The notes: generated by a model from the letters alone, not told the origin. Positions 1 to 9,735 are shown, counted from the first letter of the stretch. The stretch is DNA of 64,000 nucleotides from Hyphomicrobiaceae bacterium (GCA_020637815.1 JACKJS010000002.1:124001-188000), one strand, 5' to 3'. Made by a program: numbers and translations.

Positions 1-810
1 GACCGCTCGATCCAGGCACCTGCGGGCTTCGTTCAGACGAACGTCGTTGGCACCTACACGTTGCTCGAGGCGAGCCGGCGCTATTGGGAAGGACTCCCCG
101 GCAGCGCGCAAAGCAGCTTCCGGTTTTTGCACGTATCCACCGACGAAGTTTATGGCGCTCTCGGTGCCGAGGGCATGTTTACGGAAACGTGCGCTTACAG
201 ACCCAACTCGCCCTACGCCGCAAGCAAGGCCTCGTCCGACCACCTCGTGGCGGCTTGGTCGAGAACTTACGGTCTCCCCACCGTCACGGCCAACGCGTCC
301 AACACTTACGGGCCGTGTCAATTTCCAGAGAAGTTGATCCCGCTCATGACGATCAACGCGCTGGAGGAGCAGCCCCTGCGAATCTATGGCCGGGGTGAGA
401 ACGTTCGCGATTGGATCTATGTCGACGATCAGGTCCGTGCGCTCCACGCCGTGCTCGCGAATGGTCGTGCCGGCGAGAAATACAATGTCGGCGCCCGGAA
501 CGAACGGACCAATATCGAAGTAGTCGGATTGATTTGCGATCTCGTCGATGAGCTCAATCCTAGCGGCCGCTGCCGGCGGGATTTGATTGCGTTTGTCGAG
601 GACCGGCCGGGGCACGATTTTCGCTATGCCTCGAATCCCGGCAAGATCGAGGGCGAGCTCGGTTGGCGAGCACGTGAAACCTTCGAATCGGGGCTGCGCC
701 GCACGGTCGAGTGGTATCTTACAAACGAGGCCTGGTGGCGCCCTTTACGCGACGATGTCTATGACGGACGCCGACTCGGCTTGCACGCGAAGCAGACGCG
801 GATTTTGTAG
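1..810 (+). CDS. rfbB: dTDP-glucose 4,6-dehydratase, 5' partial
   Basis: Converts dTDP-glucose to dTDP-4-keto-6-deoxyglucose, the second step of dTDP-L-rhamnose synthesis, in the cytoplasm. The frame is open from base 1, so the start and the N-terminal Rossmann GxxGxxG lie outside the window; 269 residues are visible. Extended-SDR landmarks are clear: the STDEVYG strand near base 136 and the catalytic YAASK (Tyr-x3-Lys) near base 214, followed by the NTYGP segment and the RDWIYVDD region typical of the RfbB/RmlB family. It is followed after 2 bp by rfbD, so the two are probably translated together. The family assignment is secure; rfbA and rfbC are not in the window and may lie upstream. Confidence 0.93.
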   Translation, partial: DRSIQAPAGFVQTNVVGTYTLLEASRRYWEGLPGSAQSSFRFLHVSTDEVYGALGAEGMFTETCAYRPNSPYAASKASSDHLVAAWSRTYGLPTVTANASNTYGPCQFPEKLIPLMTINALEEQPLRIYGRGENVRDWIYVDDQVRALHAVLANGRAGEKYNVGARNERTNIEVVGLICDLVDELNPSGRCRRDLIAFVEDRPGHDFRYASNPGKIEGELGWRARETFESGLRRTVEWYLTNEAWWRPLRDDVYDGRRLGLHAKQTRIL

Positions 811-812
811 AT

Positions 813-1733
813 ATGGCCGCCGATCGTGAAAAGGCGCCCCAGCCACCGGTCCTCGTCATAGGGCGGACAGGCCAGATCGCCGCGTCGCTTCGTGCAATTT
901 CGGATGACGAGATGCCGTTTCTGTGTCTTGGCCGGCGCGAAGGCCTAGACATTACCGATGCGGACTCGCTTCGCGTTGTACTCGACGGTCGCCGCCCCGA
1001 TCTCGTCGTCAACGCAGCGGCCTATACCTCAGTGGATCGCGCCGAGGCGGAGCCCGATGCGGCCTTTGCCGTCAATGCACAGGGACCGGCCACGCTCGCG
1101 CGGCTATGCGCCGAGAGAGACATTCCCATCATTCATCTTTCGACGGACTATGTTTTTGACGGCATGAAGGGCGAGCCCTATGTCGAGGACGATTTAATTT
1201 CGCCGGTCAACACGTATGGTGCGTCCAAGGCTGCGGGCGAAACGGCCTTGCGCGACATTACGCACCGGTACGTCATCCTGCGCACATCGTGGCTCTACAG
1301 TCCGTTCGGAACCAATTTCATGAAGACCATGCTTCGCTTGGCCCAAACCCGGGAAGAGATTTCCGTTGTCGCCGATCAAAGAGGTTGTCCAACGGCGGCG
1401 CACGACGTGGCTGCCGCCATTAGAACCATCGCGTTCCAGCTTCGCGAGGGCGGCGGCACTTTCGGTGTATTTCACTTGGCTGGTGCTGAGGCTGCGACTT
1501 GGTTCGATTTCGCGAACGGAATCGTCGACCTCGCAGGGGCCGGCGTGGACCGGCGGCTGCGGATCCTTCCCATAGCGACGGCCGAGTATCGCGCTGCGGC
1601 TCTCCGGCCGCCGGATTCGCGGCTCGGTTGCGGCAAGGTCGCCGGTGCGTATGGGTTGGCGCTGCCGTCTTGGCGCAAGAGCCTCGAGCGCGTCCTGGCT
1701 CAACCATTGGCGGACATGGAGACCAAGGGTTGA
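813..1733 (+). CDS. rfbD: dTDP-4-dehydrorhamnose reductase
   Basis: NADPH-dependent reductase of the last step to dTDP-L-rhamnose. The protein has 306 residues, near the usual 290-300. It carries an N-terminal Rossmann motif GRTGQIAASL (the family norm is GxxGQLG), the STDYVFDG strand and YGASKAAGE with the catalytic Tyr and Lys. The ATG lies 2 bp after the rfbB stop without a clear Shine-Dalgarno sequence, which suggests translational coupling. The next gene probably starts inside its last codons at a TTGA overlap. Identity is well supported by motifs and by the rfbB neighbour. Confidence 0.93.
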   Translation: MAADREKAPQPPVLVIGRTGQIAASLRAISDDEMPFLCLGRREGLDITDADSLRVVLDGRRPDLVVNAAAYTSVDRAEAEPDAAFAVNAQGPATLARLCAERDIPIIHLSTDYVFDGMKGEPYVEDDLISPVNTYGASKAAGETALRDITHRYVILRTSWLYSPFGTNFMKTMLRLAQTREEISVVADQRGCPTAAHDVAAAIRTIAFQLREGGGTFGVFHLAGAEAATWFDFANGIVDLAGAGVDRRLRILPIATAEYRAAALRPPDSRLGCGKVAGAYGLALPSWRKSLERVLAQPLADMETKG

Positions 1734-2524
1734 CGGGACTGAAGGCAATCTTCAACAGGATCTGGCCTCGGCGTTCTTCGCGCATGCCGCCCTTGTTGAT
1801 TACGTCGAGCGTGCATGCGTACGCGCCTTTCGTGGAACTAACGGATTGCGAAGAGAGAATTTCGCTCACGCTGGAAGCGTTGGAGAAGTGGCTTGCGATG
1901 GATCGCGGGCTGAACGTCGTACTGTGCGATGGGTCAAGCTTCGACTTTTCCGAACGGATCAAGACGCGCTTTCCGGAGGCGGAGATAGAATGTCTGTTCT
2001 TCGAAAACGATCAGGACGCGGTCTCCCAGTTTGGCAAGGGTTGGGGGGAAGGCGAGATCGTAAACTACGCCCTTGGCAACTCGACATTGCTTCGCGAAGC
2101 GCCGTTTTTCGCTAAGTGCACGTCGAAAGTGTTCGTTACCAATTTTGCAGCACTGTTTAAGTTCTGGAATGGAAGTTGCCTTTTTAACTGCCGCGTTTGG
2201 GACGACAGCAATCCCGACAGGATTGGACTAAAAGAAATCGACACGATGTTTTATATTGTCGATAAGCGGCTCTATCTCAGAAAATTTTCGACAGCACATC
2301 TCAACGTGAGAGACCGTGAGCGTCATTATTTGGAGCATTGTTTCAAGGATGTGGTGTTGAGGGAAAAAATTGAACGGTTCCTGCTTCCGATCATGCCTTT
2401 GTACGAAGGCGTCTCGGGTACAACGGCCAAGCCATATCCTCCGGTTTCAGCGGACGAATCCAAGAAAGATGCCGCGATAAGAGGATCAATCGGAAAACTC
2501 ACGAACTACCTGGCATCGTCCTAG
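1730..2524 (+). CDS. Hypothetical polysaccharide-locus protein
   Basis: The reading frame runs back into rfbD, but that part is arginine-rich shadow sequence. Plausible starts are TTG at 1730, overlapping the rfbD stop, or ATG at 1784. The protein has about 264 residues, no membrane segment and no signal peptide. It begins with a beta-strand (LLITSSVHAY) and has a VVLCDGSSFDF segment and a GKGWGEGEIVNYAL motif that I associate with uncharacterised proteins of glycan gene clusters, possibly glycosyltransferase-like. I cannot assign a function. Its place directly after rfbD suggests a sugar transfer or modification role, which is inference only. Confidence 0.6.
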   Translation: MTGLKAIFNRIWPRRSSRMPPLLITSSVHAYAPFVELTDCEERISLTLEALEKWLAMDRGLNVVLCDGSSFDFSERIKTRFPEAEIECLFFENDQDAVSQFGKGWGEGEIVNYALGNSTLLREAPFFAKCTSKVFVTNFAALFKFWNGSCLFNCRVWDDSNPDRIGLKEIDTMFYIVDKRLYLRKFSTAHLNVRDRERHYLEHCFKDVVLREKIERFLLPIMPLYEGVSGTTAKPYPPVSADESKKDAAIRGSIGKLTNYLASS

Positions 2525-2782
2525 AAGACGCGAACCAGTTAGGTGATCCGTGTCTTTAAGATGCCGGAGGCGGGTCTTTCGGCGACTGGCAATCGTCCGG
2601 CTTGAACGTAGACAGCGGGACGCCGCGGGCTCCAGACCGCAGCTAGAAGCCGCATGTGGCTTTGATCGGGCCAGTCATGAAGTCATTGCCTTTTGGGCGA
2701 TGCTCCGGGTAGGACAGGGCCCAGTACGATAGATTTCGCCGTAGCCTGCCGTCCGTTGGGCCAAGCCGTCAGGAGATTGGGA

Positions 2783-3859
2783 TTGTCCGAGAAAGTTGCG
2801 TTGATTAGCGGTGTCACCGGCCAGGATGGCGCCTACCTCGCCGAATTGTTGCTTTCGAAGGGGTACCGCGTCCATGGCATCAAGCGGCGGTCCTCCTCGT
2901 TCAACACCGAGCGCGTGGATCATCTTTACGAGGACCCGCATGAGAGCGACCCGCGCTTTGTCATGCATTATGGCGATCTCACCGATGCCACGAATCTGAT
3001 TCGCCTGGTGCAGGAGGTCCAGCCGGATGAAATCTACAATCTGGCGGCGCAGAGCCATGTGCAGGTGAGCTTCGATACGCCGGAATACACCGCCAATGCC
3101 GATGCCGTCGGAACGCTGCGCTTTCTCGAAGCCATCCGTATCCTCGGGATGGGCGACCGCGCCCGATTCTACCAGGCGTCCACGTCCGAACTCTACGGCA
3201 AGGTGCAGGAAGTGCCGCAGCGCGAGACGACGCCGTTCTATCCACGCTCGCCCTATGCCGCCGCCAAGCTCTATGCCTATTGGATCACGGTGAACTACCG
3301 CGAAGCCTACGGGATGCACGCCTCGAACGGCATTCTGTTCAATCACGAGAGCCCCATTCGTGGCGAGACCTTCGTGACTCGCAAGATCACGCGCGCCGTC
3401 GCCGCGATCGAGGCCGGCGCACAGGACTGTCTCTGGCTCGGCAATCTCGATGCCAAGCGCGACTGGGGTCACGCGCGCGACTATGTGGAAGGCATGTGGC
3501 GCATCCTCCAGCAGGAGACGCCGGACGATTATGTGCTGGCCACCGGCGAGATGCACTCGGTCCGCGAATTCGTGGAGCTGGCGTTCGGACAGCTCGGCGT
3601 GCCGATCGAGTGGCGCGGCGAAGGCGTCGACGAAGAGGGGATCGATCCGCGCGATGGCCGCGTCCTGGTGCGCATCGATACGCGCTATTTCCGGCCGACG
3701 GAGGTCGATCAGCTGCTGGGCGATCCGAGCAAGGCCAAGCGCGTTCTCGGGTGGGAGCACACCACCCCGTTCCGCCAACTCGTGGCCGAGATGGTCGATA
3801 CCGATCTGCGCAGCTTCAGGGGCGCCAATACGTTCCAGCGCCGCGCGATGGGAGAGTAG
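2783..3859 (+). CDS. gmd: GDP-mannose 4,6-dehydratase
   Basis: Forms GDP-4-keto-6-deoxymannose, the precursor of GDP-L-fucose. The start is TTG at 2783 because a good AGGAG (2771-2775) lies 7 nt upstream and the protein then begins with the expected Rossmann motif SGVTGQDGAYLAELL. The product has 358 residues, a normal family length. Other Gmd hallmarks are KRRSSSFNTERVDHL, the STSELYG strand, the catalytic YAAAK, and NHESPIRGETFVTRKI. It is separated by 258 bp from the gene before it and converges with fcl, the next enzyme of the same pathway. Confidence 0.95.
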   Translation: MSEKVALISGVTGQDGAYLAELLLSKGYRVHGIKRRSSSFNTERVDHLYEDPHESDPRFVMHYGDLTDATNLIRLVQEVQPDEIYNLAAQSHVQVSFDTPEYTANADAVGTLRFLEAIRILGMGDRARFYQASTSELYGKVQEVPQRETTPFYPRSPYAAAKLYAYWITVNYREAYGMHASNGILFNHESPIRGETFVTRKITRAVAAIEAGAQDCLWLGNLDAKRDWGHARDYVEGMWRILQQETPDDYVLATGEMHSVREFVELAFGQLGVPIEWRGEGVDEEGIDPRDGRVLVRIDTRYFRPTEVDQLLGDPSKAKRVLGWEHTTPFRQLVAEMVDTDLRSFRGANTFQRRAMGE

Positions 3860-3879
3860 GGCACGCCAAGGCGCTTTGG

Positions 3880-4848
3880 TTACACGGCGCCCAGCCGCAA
3901 ATGCCCGTTGCCGAGTTCGCTCTGGTACCAGTCGTAGGTCTGCTTGAGGCCTGCGGCGAGGTCGTATTTGGGCCGCCATCCGAGCGCGGCCAAGCGTGAG
4001 CAATCCATCACCTTGCGTGGCGTCCCGTCCGGCTTCGAGCTGTCGAAGCGGAGCTCGCCCCGATAACCCACCGCGCCCATCATGCGTTGCGCGAGTTCGG
4101 CGATGGTCACCTCCTCGCCCGTGCCGACATTAATGTGCTCGGCCTCGTCGTATTCCTTGAGCAGGAACACGAGCGCGTCGGCGAGATCATCCACATGCAT
4201 GAATTCGCGCAAGGGCGTGCCCGTTCCCCAAATCTCGACACTATCGGCGCCATCGCGCGCGGCGGCATCGACCTTGCGCATTAGCGCAGGGATGACGTGG
4301 CTGTTGTTGAGGTCGAAATTGTCGCCCGGCCCGTAGAGGTTGGTCGGCATCGCGGAGATATAGGCGCGGCCATACTGCTCGCGATAGGCCTGACACAGCA
4401 TGATCCCGGCTATCTTGGCAATCGCGTACCATTTGTTGGTGGGCTCGAGCGGGCCCGTCAGCAGCGCATCTTCGCGCATCGGCTGCGGCGCTTCGCGCGG
4501 ATAGATGCAGGACGAACCGAGAAACAGCAGACGGCCGATCTCCGCCTCGTGGGAGCCGGCGATGAGGTTCGACTCGATCAGCAGATTGTCGTTGAGGAAT
4601 TCCACGGGATAGGTGGCGTTGGCCAGGATGCCGCCGACCTTTGCCGCCGCTACGATCACGATGTCGGGCGCCGTCCTCTTGAGATAGGCCTTGGTGGCGC
4701 CCTGGTCGCGCAAATCGACTTCGGCACGGCCGGCGGTGACGATTTCGACGGGCTCCTCGGCGAGCCGGCGCACCAGGGCCTGGCCTACCAGCCCTTTGTG
4801 GCCGGCGACGAAGATGCGTTTGCCTGAAATGTCGAACTGGGAAGCCAT
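3880..4848 (-). CDS. fcl: GDP-L-fucose synthase
   Basis: Epimerase/reductase that makes GDP-L-fucose from the Gmd product. The protein has 322 residues from the ATG at 4848, which is preceded by AGAGG and begins two residues before the conserved part; in-frame ATGs at 4878 and 4911 are possible but give an unusual leader. Landmarks are the Rossmann FVAGHKGLVG, the GSSCIYP strand that is nearly diagnostic for Fcl/WcaG, and YAIAK with the catalytic Tyr and Lys. It is convergent with gmd (20 bp gap) and divergent from manC, so mannose activation, dehydration and fucose formation are grouped. Confidence 0.94.
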   Translation of the reverse strand: MASQFDISGKRIFVAGHKGLVGQALVRRLAEEPVEIVTAGRAEVDLRDQGATKAYLKRTAPDIVIVAAAKVGGILANATYPVEFLNDNLLIESNLIAGSHEAEIGRLLFLGSSCIYPREAPQPMREDALLTGPLEPTNKWYAIAKIAGIMLCQAYREQYGRAYISAMPTNLYGPGDNFDLNNSHVIPALMRKVDAAARDGADSVEIWGTGTPLREFMHVDDLADALVFLLKEYDEAEHINVGTGEEVTIAELAQRMMGAVGYRGELRFDSSKPDGTPRKVMDCSRLAALGWRPKYDLAAGLKQTYDWYQSELGNGHLRLGAV

Positions 4849-5125
4849 CGATCCTCTCATCTCGTGCGCGGGTTCCATAGCACCTCTTTTTTCGCAGGGC
4901 CAACCGATCATGGAACATGAAAGGTCCCCAGATGCATCCGCTGCGGGCCCGTCTTCGCCGCGTCAGGGTTACCGCGACACCGTCATTGACAACCGCCATG
5001 TGGGCAGGGATGACTGAGGCGCGATCGCGAGGGGCCTCACGGACGGTACGAGACGCCTTTATGCGCCAAATGGTTAACGCGCTCGCCGCGCGCCGGCGAG
5101 CCAGACGAAGCGAGGCTTTCGACGG

Positions 5126-6541
5126 ATGGGACCGCTCTGCATTCCGGTGATCATGTGTGGCGGGGCGGGAACCCGTGTCTGGCCGGAGTCGCGTGAGACG
5201 CTGCCGAAGCAGTTCATTCCGCTTGTCGGCGAGCAGTCGACATTCCAGCGCATCATCGCGATGATCTCCGATCCGTCCGTGTTCGAAAAGCCGGTTGTGA
5301 TCACCAATCGCGCCTACCGGTTCCTCGTCGCCGAGCAACTGGCCGAACTCGGCGTCGCGGCGACCATCGTGCTGGAACCTGAGCGGCGCGATTCCGGCCC
5401 CGCAGTCGCCGCTGCGGCGGAACTGGCCGCCAAGGCTGGGCCCGACACCGTCGTCGCCATGTTCGCGGCGGATCACATCTACCAAAAGCCCGCCGAGTTC
5501 ATCGACAACTGCAAGACCGCCATTCAGACCGCGGCCAAGGGCAACATCGTCAGCTTCGGCATCAAGCCGACCCATCCGGCCACCAATTTCGGCTATATCC
5601 GTCCCGGCGCTCCCGTCGGGGGGACAGCGGCGCGCAAGATCGAGGCTTTCGTCGAGAAGCCGGACGCGGATACCGCCGAGCGCTATATCGCAGAAGGCTA
5701 TCTTTGGAACTCGGGCAATTTCGTCTTCCCGGCCGAGACCATGCGCGGCGAGATCGAGCGTTTCGAGCCGGAGATGGCGTCTGCGGTTGCGGAGGCCGTC
5801 GCCAAGGCCGAGACCGATCTGGATTTTCTCGTGCTCGACGAGGCGAGTTTCGGACAGGCCACCAAGAAATCCATCGACTACGCCGTCATGGAGCGGACCG
5901 ACCGCGCCGCCGTTGTCGAGGCCGACATGGGCTGGAACGATCTCGGCACGTGGAGTTCGGCGTTGAGCTTCGCGGAGACCGACGCGGCGGGAAATTCCAT
6001 TCGCGGCGACGGCGTGGTGCTGAATTGTGCCAATGTGCATATCCGCTCGCCCGAGATGCTGACGGCGGTCGTGGGGCTCGAGGATGTCGTCGTGGTGACG
6101 ACTGCCGATGCCGTGTTGGTGTTGAACAGCAAGGAAGCCGACAAGGTGAAGGCGCTGGTCGATGAGCTCCGGCGGCACGAACGCCGCGAGGTGGTCGAGC
6201 ACAAACGCGTCTATCGCCCATGGGGCTATTATCAGGGCGTCGATCAGGGCGCGCGCCACCAGGTCAAAAGGATTCTGGTGAAGCCGCGCGCGAGCCTGTC
6301 GCTCCAAAAGCATTTCCACCGCGCCGAACATTGGATCGTCGTCAAGGGTACCGCCGAGGTGACCCGGGACGACGAGGTGATCCTCGTTCACGAGAACGAG
6401 TCAATCTATCTACCGATCGGATGCACGCACCGGCTCGTCAATCCGGGCAAGATCGATCTGGAACTCATCGAGGTCCAGACCGGGAGCTATCTCGGCGAGG
6501 ACGACATCGTGCGGCTCGAGGATATCTACAACAGAACCTAG
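5126..6541 (+). CDS. manC: Mannose-1-phosphate guanylyltransferase / mannose-6-phosphate isomerase
   Basis: Bifunctional enzyme supplying GDP-mannose. The protein has 471 residues, the usual length for the two-domain type II enzyme. The N-terminal nucleotidyltransferase (about 1-350) has MCGGAGTRVWPESRE with the GGxGTRxWP signature and a FVEKPD motif. The C-terminal cupin isomerase domain (about 360-471) has the metal-binding stretch LQKHFHRAEHWIVVKG. It starts 277 bp from the divergent fcl gene. The adjacent gmd and fcl imply that its product goes mainly to GDP-fucose. Its stop overlaps the end of the convergent gene by 4 bp. Confidence 0.95.
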   Translation: MGPLCIPVIMCGGAGTRVWPESRETLPKQFIPLVGEQSTFQRIIAMISDPSVFEKPVVITNRAYRFLVAEQLAELGVAATIVLEPERRDSGPAVAAAAELAAKAGPDTVVAMFAADHIYQKPAEFIDNCKTAIQTAAKGNIVSFGIKPTHPATNFGYIRPGAPVGGTAARKIEAFVEKPDADTAERYIAEGYLWNSGNFVFPAETMRGEIERFEPEMASAVAEAVAKAETDLDFLVLDEASFGQATKKSIDYAVMERTDRAAVVEADMGWNDLGTWSSALSFAETDAAGNSIRGDGVVLNCANVHIRSPEMLTAVVGLEDVVVVTTADAVLVLNSKEADKVKALVDELRRHERREVVEHKRVYRPWGYYQGVDQGARHQVKRILVKPRASLSLQKHFHRAEHWIVVKGTAEVTRDDEVILVHENESIYLPIGCTHRLVNPGKIDLELIEVQTGSYLGEDDIVRLEDIYNRT

Positions 6542-8352
6542 GCGCGCGGGCGGTTCAGCTCCTCCGTACCCTGATATTCCAGCGCATAGTCCCAGCCACG
6601 ATAGCGGACGAGCCGGTAACCTTCGTCATGGAGCTTCCGCAAAGTAGCGAGCGTGCGGACCTTGCCGAGACGTTCGGTATTGCTGTCGCCGGGATGAAAT
6701 TCCACCAGCAAAATCCTTGGACGTAAGGCGCTGTTCACGAGCCGGTCTATCACGGCGAATTCGGCACCTTCGATATCCATTTTCAGCACACGGATGTTCT
6801 CGATGCCCTCGCGCCGCATGAGTTCTTCGATGGTCACGCACTCCGCATCGAAACCACCGTCCGTGTTCTGAAGATTGACGGCTGAATGCGACACGCTGTC
6901 TGCGTTCGCCGGGGGGTGGAATGTCAACGTCTCGGTCTCGTTCCAGAGACCCCAGGGACGGAAGGCGATACGCTCGAGGTCCTGGCTCTGCGCCTCGTAG
7001 AACTCCGTCTTGGAGTTGTTGATCGGCGCGGGACGGCCCGCGGCAATTGCCTCTTTGGTGGCCTCGAAATGCGACACGGCGCGCGGCGTGGGGTCGAGCA
7101 CGATCAGCCGGCAGCCGAAGCGCTTGGCGAGTTCCACGTCGAAGGAGATGTCCTCGCCGGCACCGGCCGAGACGACGACGTCGTCCGCGCTCAAGCTCTT
7201 CTCGGGAACCCACCAGCCGCCATAGTCCGTACCCAGCCGAATCAGCGGGCTGCTCGGCGAGGCGGCAAGGGCACGATGCCGGGCCTCGACCTCCGAGGGG
7301 TTTGGGCCGTGCGCCCCGCCCGCAAAACCCGTCCGTTCACGGACGCGGCGAAGGAGCTGACGCGGGCGGCGCGCCCAATAGGCGGCGCGCGCGGCCATGC
7401 TCGGCTGCGGCGCGGGATCGAGCCCGTGATGTGCAGGTCCGTGTGTCCGCTCGCGCTTCCGCCGCGGGTCCATGACCGCCATGAAGGCTTCGAAGATGCG
7501 CGGATCGACAAAGGCCAGCTCCGGCGTTCGCCAGTCCTCGATCTTCAGCGTCTCCAGCGTGTGCTTGAAGTCCGGCCGCACGCCGCAATTGCTGCCTGAG
7601 CCATCGAGCCCGGTGTTGTCCACAAGCGACTGCGTCGGGCAGATGCAGACGGCGTGATGCTTGAAATGGGTGTAGACCCAGCGGCAGGCCCAGACGTCCT
7701 TTTCGCCGCGCATGCAGGCGCGCAGGGTCGCGAGGCTGTCCGCGCCGATCCAATGCGCGTAGGCTGCCGTCGCGCTTGCCGAAGCATTGAAGTCTTCGAA
7801 CTCAGGGACCGCGAAGTCTGCCTTGGCCCAGCGGTCGCGCCAGGTGGCCCAGCCCCAGCACTGCATGCGCGGGATCGCGTAGACGTCGTAGCCGTAGTCG
7901 TCCGGTACGGGCATGATGGACGCGGGATGCGAATAGGCGCCGATGGAAAACACGCCCGCGTGGGTCTCGAAGCGGTCGAGCATGCGGTTGAAATAGGTGA
8001 GCGTGGCGGGGTGCGTGACGAGATCGTCCTCGATGACGATCACGCGGCCGTGGCGCTCGACGATCTCGGTGACGCCTCCGATGATGGATTGCGCCAGGCC
8101 GATATTCTCGGGCCGTGCCGTCACGTTGACTGAGCGGAACCCCTCAATGCCGCTAAGGAGCTTACGGACGGCGTCCACACCGGCGCGGTCCGCGTCCGAT
8201 TTCGGTCCGTCGCTGAACACGTAGAGATCGGTCTCGGACGCGAGCGCGTTGCCGCGCAGCGCCTCCAGCGTCGCCTGCGCGTGGTCCGCCCGGTTGTAGA
8301 CGAAGAGCGCGACGGGCGCCGTCCCGGACGTATGTGCCGTAGTCTGGTTCAT
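6538..8352 (-). CDS. GT2-like glycosyltransferase fused to FkbM methyltransferase
   Basis: 604-residue two-domain protein. Residues about 10-300 form a GT-A glycosyltransferase: ALFVYNRADHAQATLEAL start, VFSDGPK strand and VIEDDLV acidic motif for metal and nucleotide-sugar binding. Residues about 385-600 are an FkbM-family SAM methyltransferase, with VVSAGAGEDISFDVELA as the SAM-binding loop and LKMDIEGAEFAVI as the FkbM signature. A likely role is transferring a sugar and methylating it, or the preceding residue, at the growing glycan. No membrane helix is seen. It ends inside the last codons of the convergent manC and is followed downstream on the same strand only by that overlap. Confidence 0.88.
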   Translation of the reverse strand: MNQTTAHTSGTAPVALFVYNRADHAQATLEALRGNALASETDLYVFSDGPKSDADRAGVDAVRKLLSGIEGFRSVNVTARPENIGLAQSIIGGVTEIVERHGRVIVIEDDLVTHPATLTYFNRMLDRFETHAGVFSIGAYSHPASIMPVPDDYGYDVYAIPRMQCWGWATWRDRWAKADFAVPEFEDFNASASATAAYAHWIGADSLATLRACMRGEKDVWACRWVYTHFKHHAVCICPTQSLVDNTGLDGSGSNCGVRPDFKHTLETLKIEDWRTPELAFVDPRIFEAFMAVMDPRRKRERTHGPAHHGLDPAPQPSMAARAAYWARRPRQLLRRVRERTGFAGGAHGPNPSEVEARHRALAASPSSPLIRLGTDYGGWWVPEKSLSADDVVVSAGAGEDISFDVELAKRFGCRLIVLDPTPRAVSHFEATKEAIAAGRPAPINNSKTEFYEAQSQDLERIAFRPWGLWNETETLTFHPPANADSVSHSAVNLQNTDGGFDAECVTIEELMRREGIENIRVLKMDIEGAEFAVIDRLVNSALRPRILLVEFHPGDSNTERLGKVRTLATLRKLHDEGYRLVRYRGWDYALEYQGTEELNRPRA

Positions 8353-8442
8353 CGACAGTTCTCTTTCGGCGGCAATGTCCTGTTTCTCGCAGGTCTTCCC
8401 ATGCTTCGCCAGGGTGCACTTTACCGTGCCTGTGCGCGCTCT

Positions 8443-9735
8443 CTACCGTTCGGTGCCGGTCGTCCGCATGGCGAGGATCTCCCGGTAGAAGTCCACATAG
8501 TTCCGAACGGCCGTGGCCTGAGCGTGACGGGCGACCGCGCGTTTGCGGATCTCGGCGCTCAGTTCGGGTCCGGCGTGCCCGGCCGCCCAGGCGATGCCCT
8601 TGGCGAGATCCTCGACATCGAAAGGCTGTGCGAGATAGCCGGTCTCCAGATGATCGATCATGTCGGGCATACCGCCGACATCGAAACCGACGCAAGCCAC
8701 CCCGCAGCAGCCCGCCTCCTTGATCGTATTGGGGAGATTGTCCGCCTCGGTCGGGAGCACGAACACGTCCGCTGCGCTGTAGGCCGCAGCCAGCTTTTCC
8801 TCGTCGTGGATCGTGCCGAGATAGCGGCACGCGAACCCGGCGATGGTCCGATCCGCTGGTCCGGTCGCTCCGAGGATCGCGAACACCGTCTCGGACGGAT
8901 CGAGATGTTCGGAAAGATGGCCGAGCGCCGCTTGCAGATGATGGAAGCCCTTACGCCGGTCGCTGGTCGAGTTCATGGCGCCGAACATGATCACGCATTT
9001 GTCTTGAGGCAACCCAAAGGCATCGCGTGCCGCGCGCTTGTCCTTCGGCGCGTAGAGCTCAGTGTCGACTGGATTGAGGATGTGACGGACGCGATAGCGC
9101 CCGAACAGCTGGCTGTCCTTCGCGCAGTCGCTGATCCACTTGCTCGGGCCGACAATGTTGAGTTCGGTGTCGTGCCAGCATCGCCGCTTGTAGGTCCATA
9201 CCAAGCGGTCGAAGTCCGGGCCAGACTCGTGGGCCGGGCGGTTGGTGGCCAAATAGCCTTCCCGGTAGCGCTCGGGGTCGCCGGGAAGGAGATAGTGCTC
9301 GGTCCCGGCGAAACCCCAGATATCGGGCAGCTTCCACACGACGGGTTTGTTGAGTCTGGCGAGCTCGCCGATCGAAATCGTGTCCTCGCCGATCCAATGC
9401 ATTTGGATGATGTCGGCATCCATCCGGTTCAGAAACGCGGCGGTGCCCATGGGCACGATATTGAACGTCCGGACGACCGGGTTGTCGGAGCGCCGAAGCT
9501 TGTTGATGAGCCAGGCGCCGCGGCGCGCGAGCAGACGCCGGAGCCCCCGCCTTGGCAACGCGATAACGCGCGGATCGTCGGTGCCCTTGTGCACGACCAC
9601 GAGACGGGACTCGATCCCTTGCGAGAGCATGGCTTGATGAGAGCGGCGCGCGCCGATGGCCGCGCCGCCCATGCTGTCGGAATAGCAGAGGTGGACGACG
9701 CGCAAGGGCCTATCTGTGGCGGCTTGCTCAGGCAT
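8443..9735 (-). CDS. Glycosyltransferase family 4
   Basis: GT-B fold retaining glycosyltransferase of 430 residues. The N-terminal half starts VVHLCYSDSMGGAAIGA, with the donor-acceptor HMW region QMHWIGEDTISIGEL. The C-terminal half has the GPSKWISDCA segment, NPVDTELY, the RKGFHHL loop, and the E-x7-E-type motif around PTEADNLPNTIKEAG, typical of WcaC-like colanic-acid mannosyltransferases. The ATG at 9735 is chosen because it overlaps the upstream epimerase by 8 bp; longer in-frame extensions are arginine/proline-rich and unlikely. The acceptor and sugar are unknown. Confidence 0.88.
   Translation of the reverse strand: MPEQAATDRPLRVVHLCYSDSMGGAAIGARRSHQAMLSQGIESRLVVVHKGTDDPRVIALPRRGLRRLLARRGAWLINKLRRSDNPVVRTFNIVPMGTAAFLNRMDADIIQMHWIGEDTISIGELARLNKPVVWKLPDIWGFAGTEHYLLPGDPERYREGYLATNRPAHESGPDFDRLVWTYKRRCWHDTELNIVGPSKWISDCAKDSQLFGRYRVRHILNPVDTELYAPKDKRAARDAFGLPQDKCVIMFGAMNSTSDRRKGFHHLQAALGHLSEHLDPSETVFAILGATGPADRTIAGFACRYLGTIHDEEKLAAAYSAADVFVLPTEADNLPNTIKEAGCCGVACVGFDVGGMPDMIDHLETGYLAQPFDVEDLAKGIAWAAGHAGPELSAEIRKRAVARHAQATAVRNYVDFYREILAMRTTGTER

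Noticed and set aside
4241..6391. Very long open frame antisense to manC and running into fcl
   Set aside because: Composition is His/Arg/Gly-rich shadow sequence; the sense genes have complete catalytic motifs. Similar antisense frames at 2675-4003, 8281-9885, 15427-16680 and 46066-47064 were rejected for the same reason.
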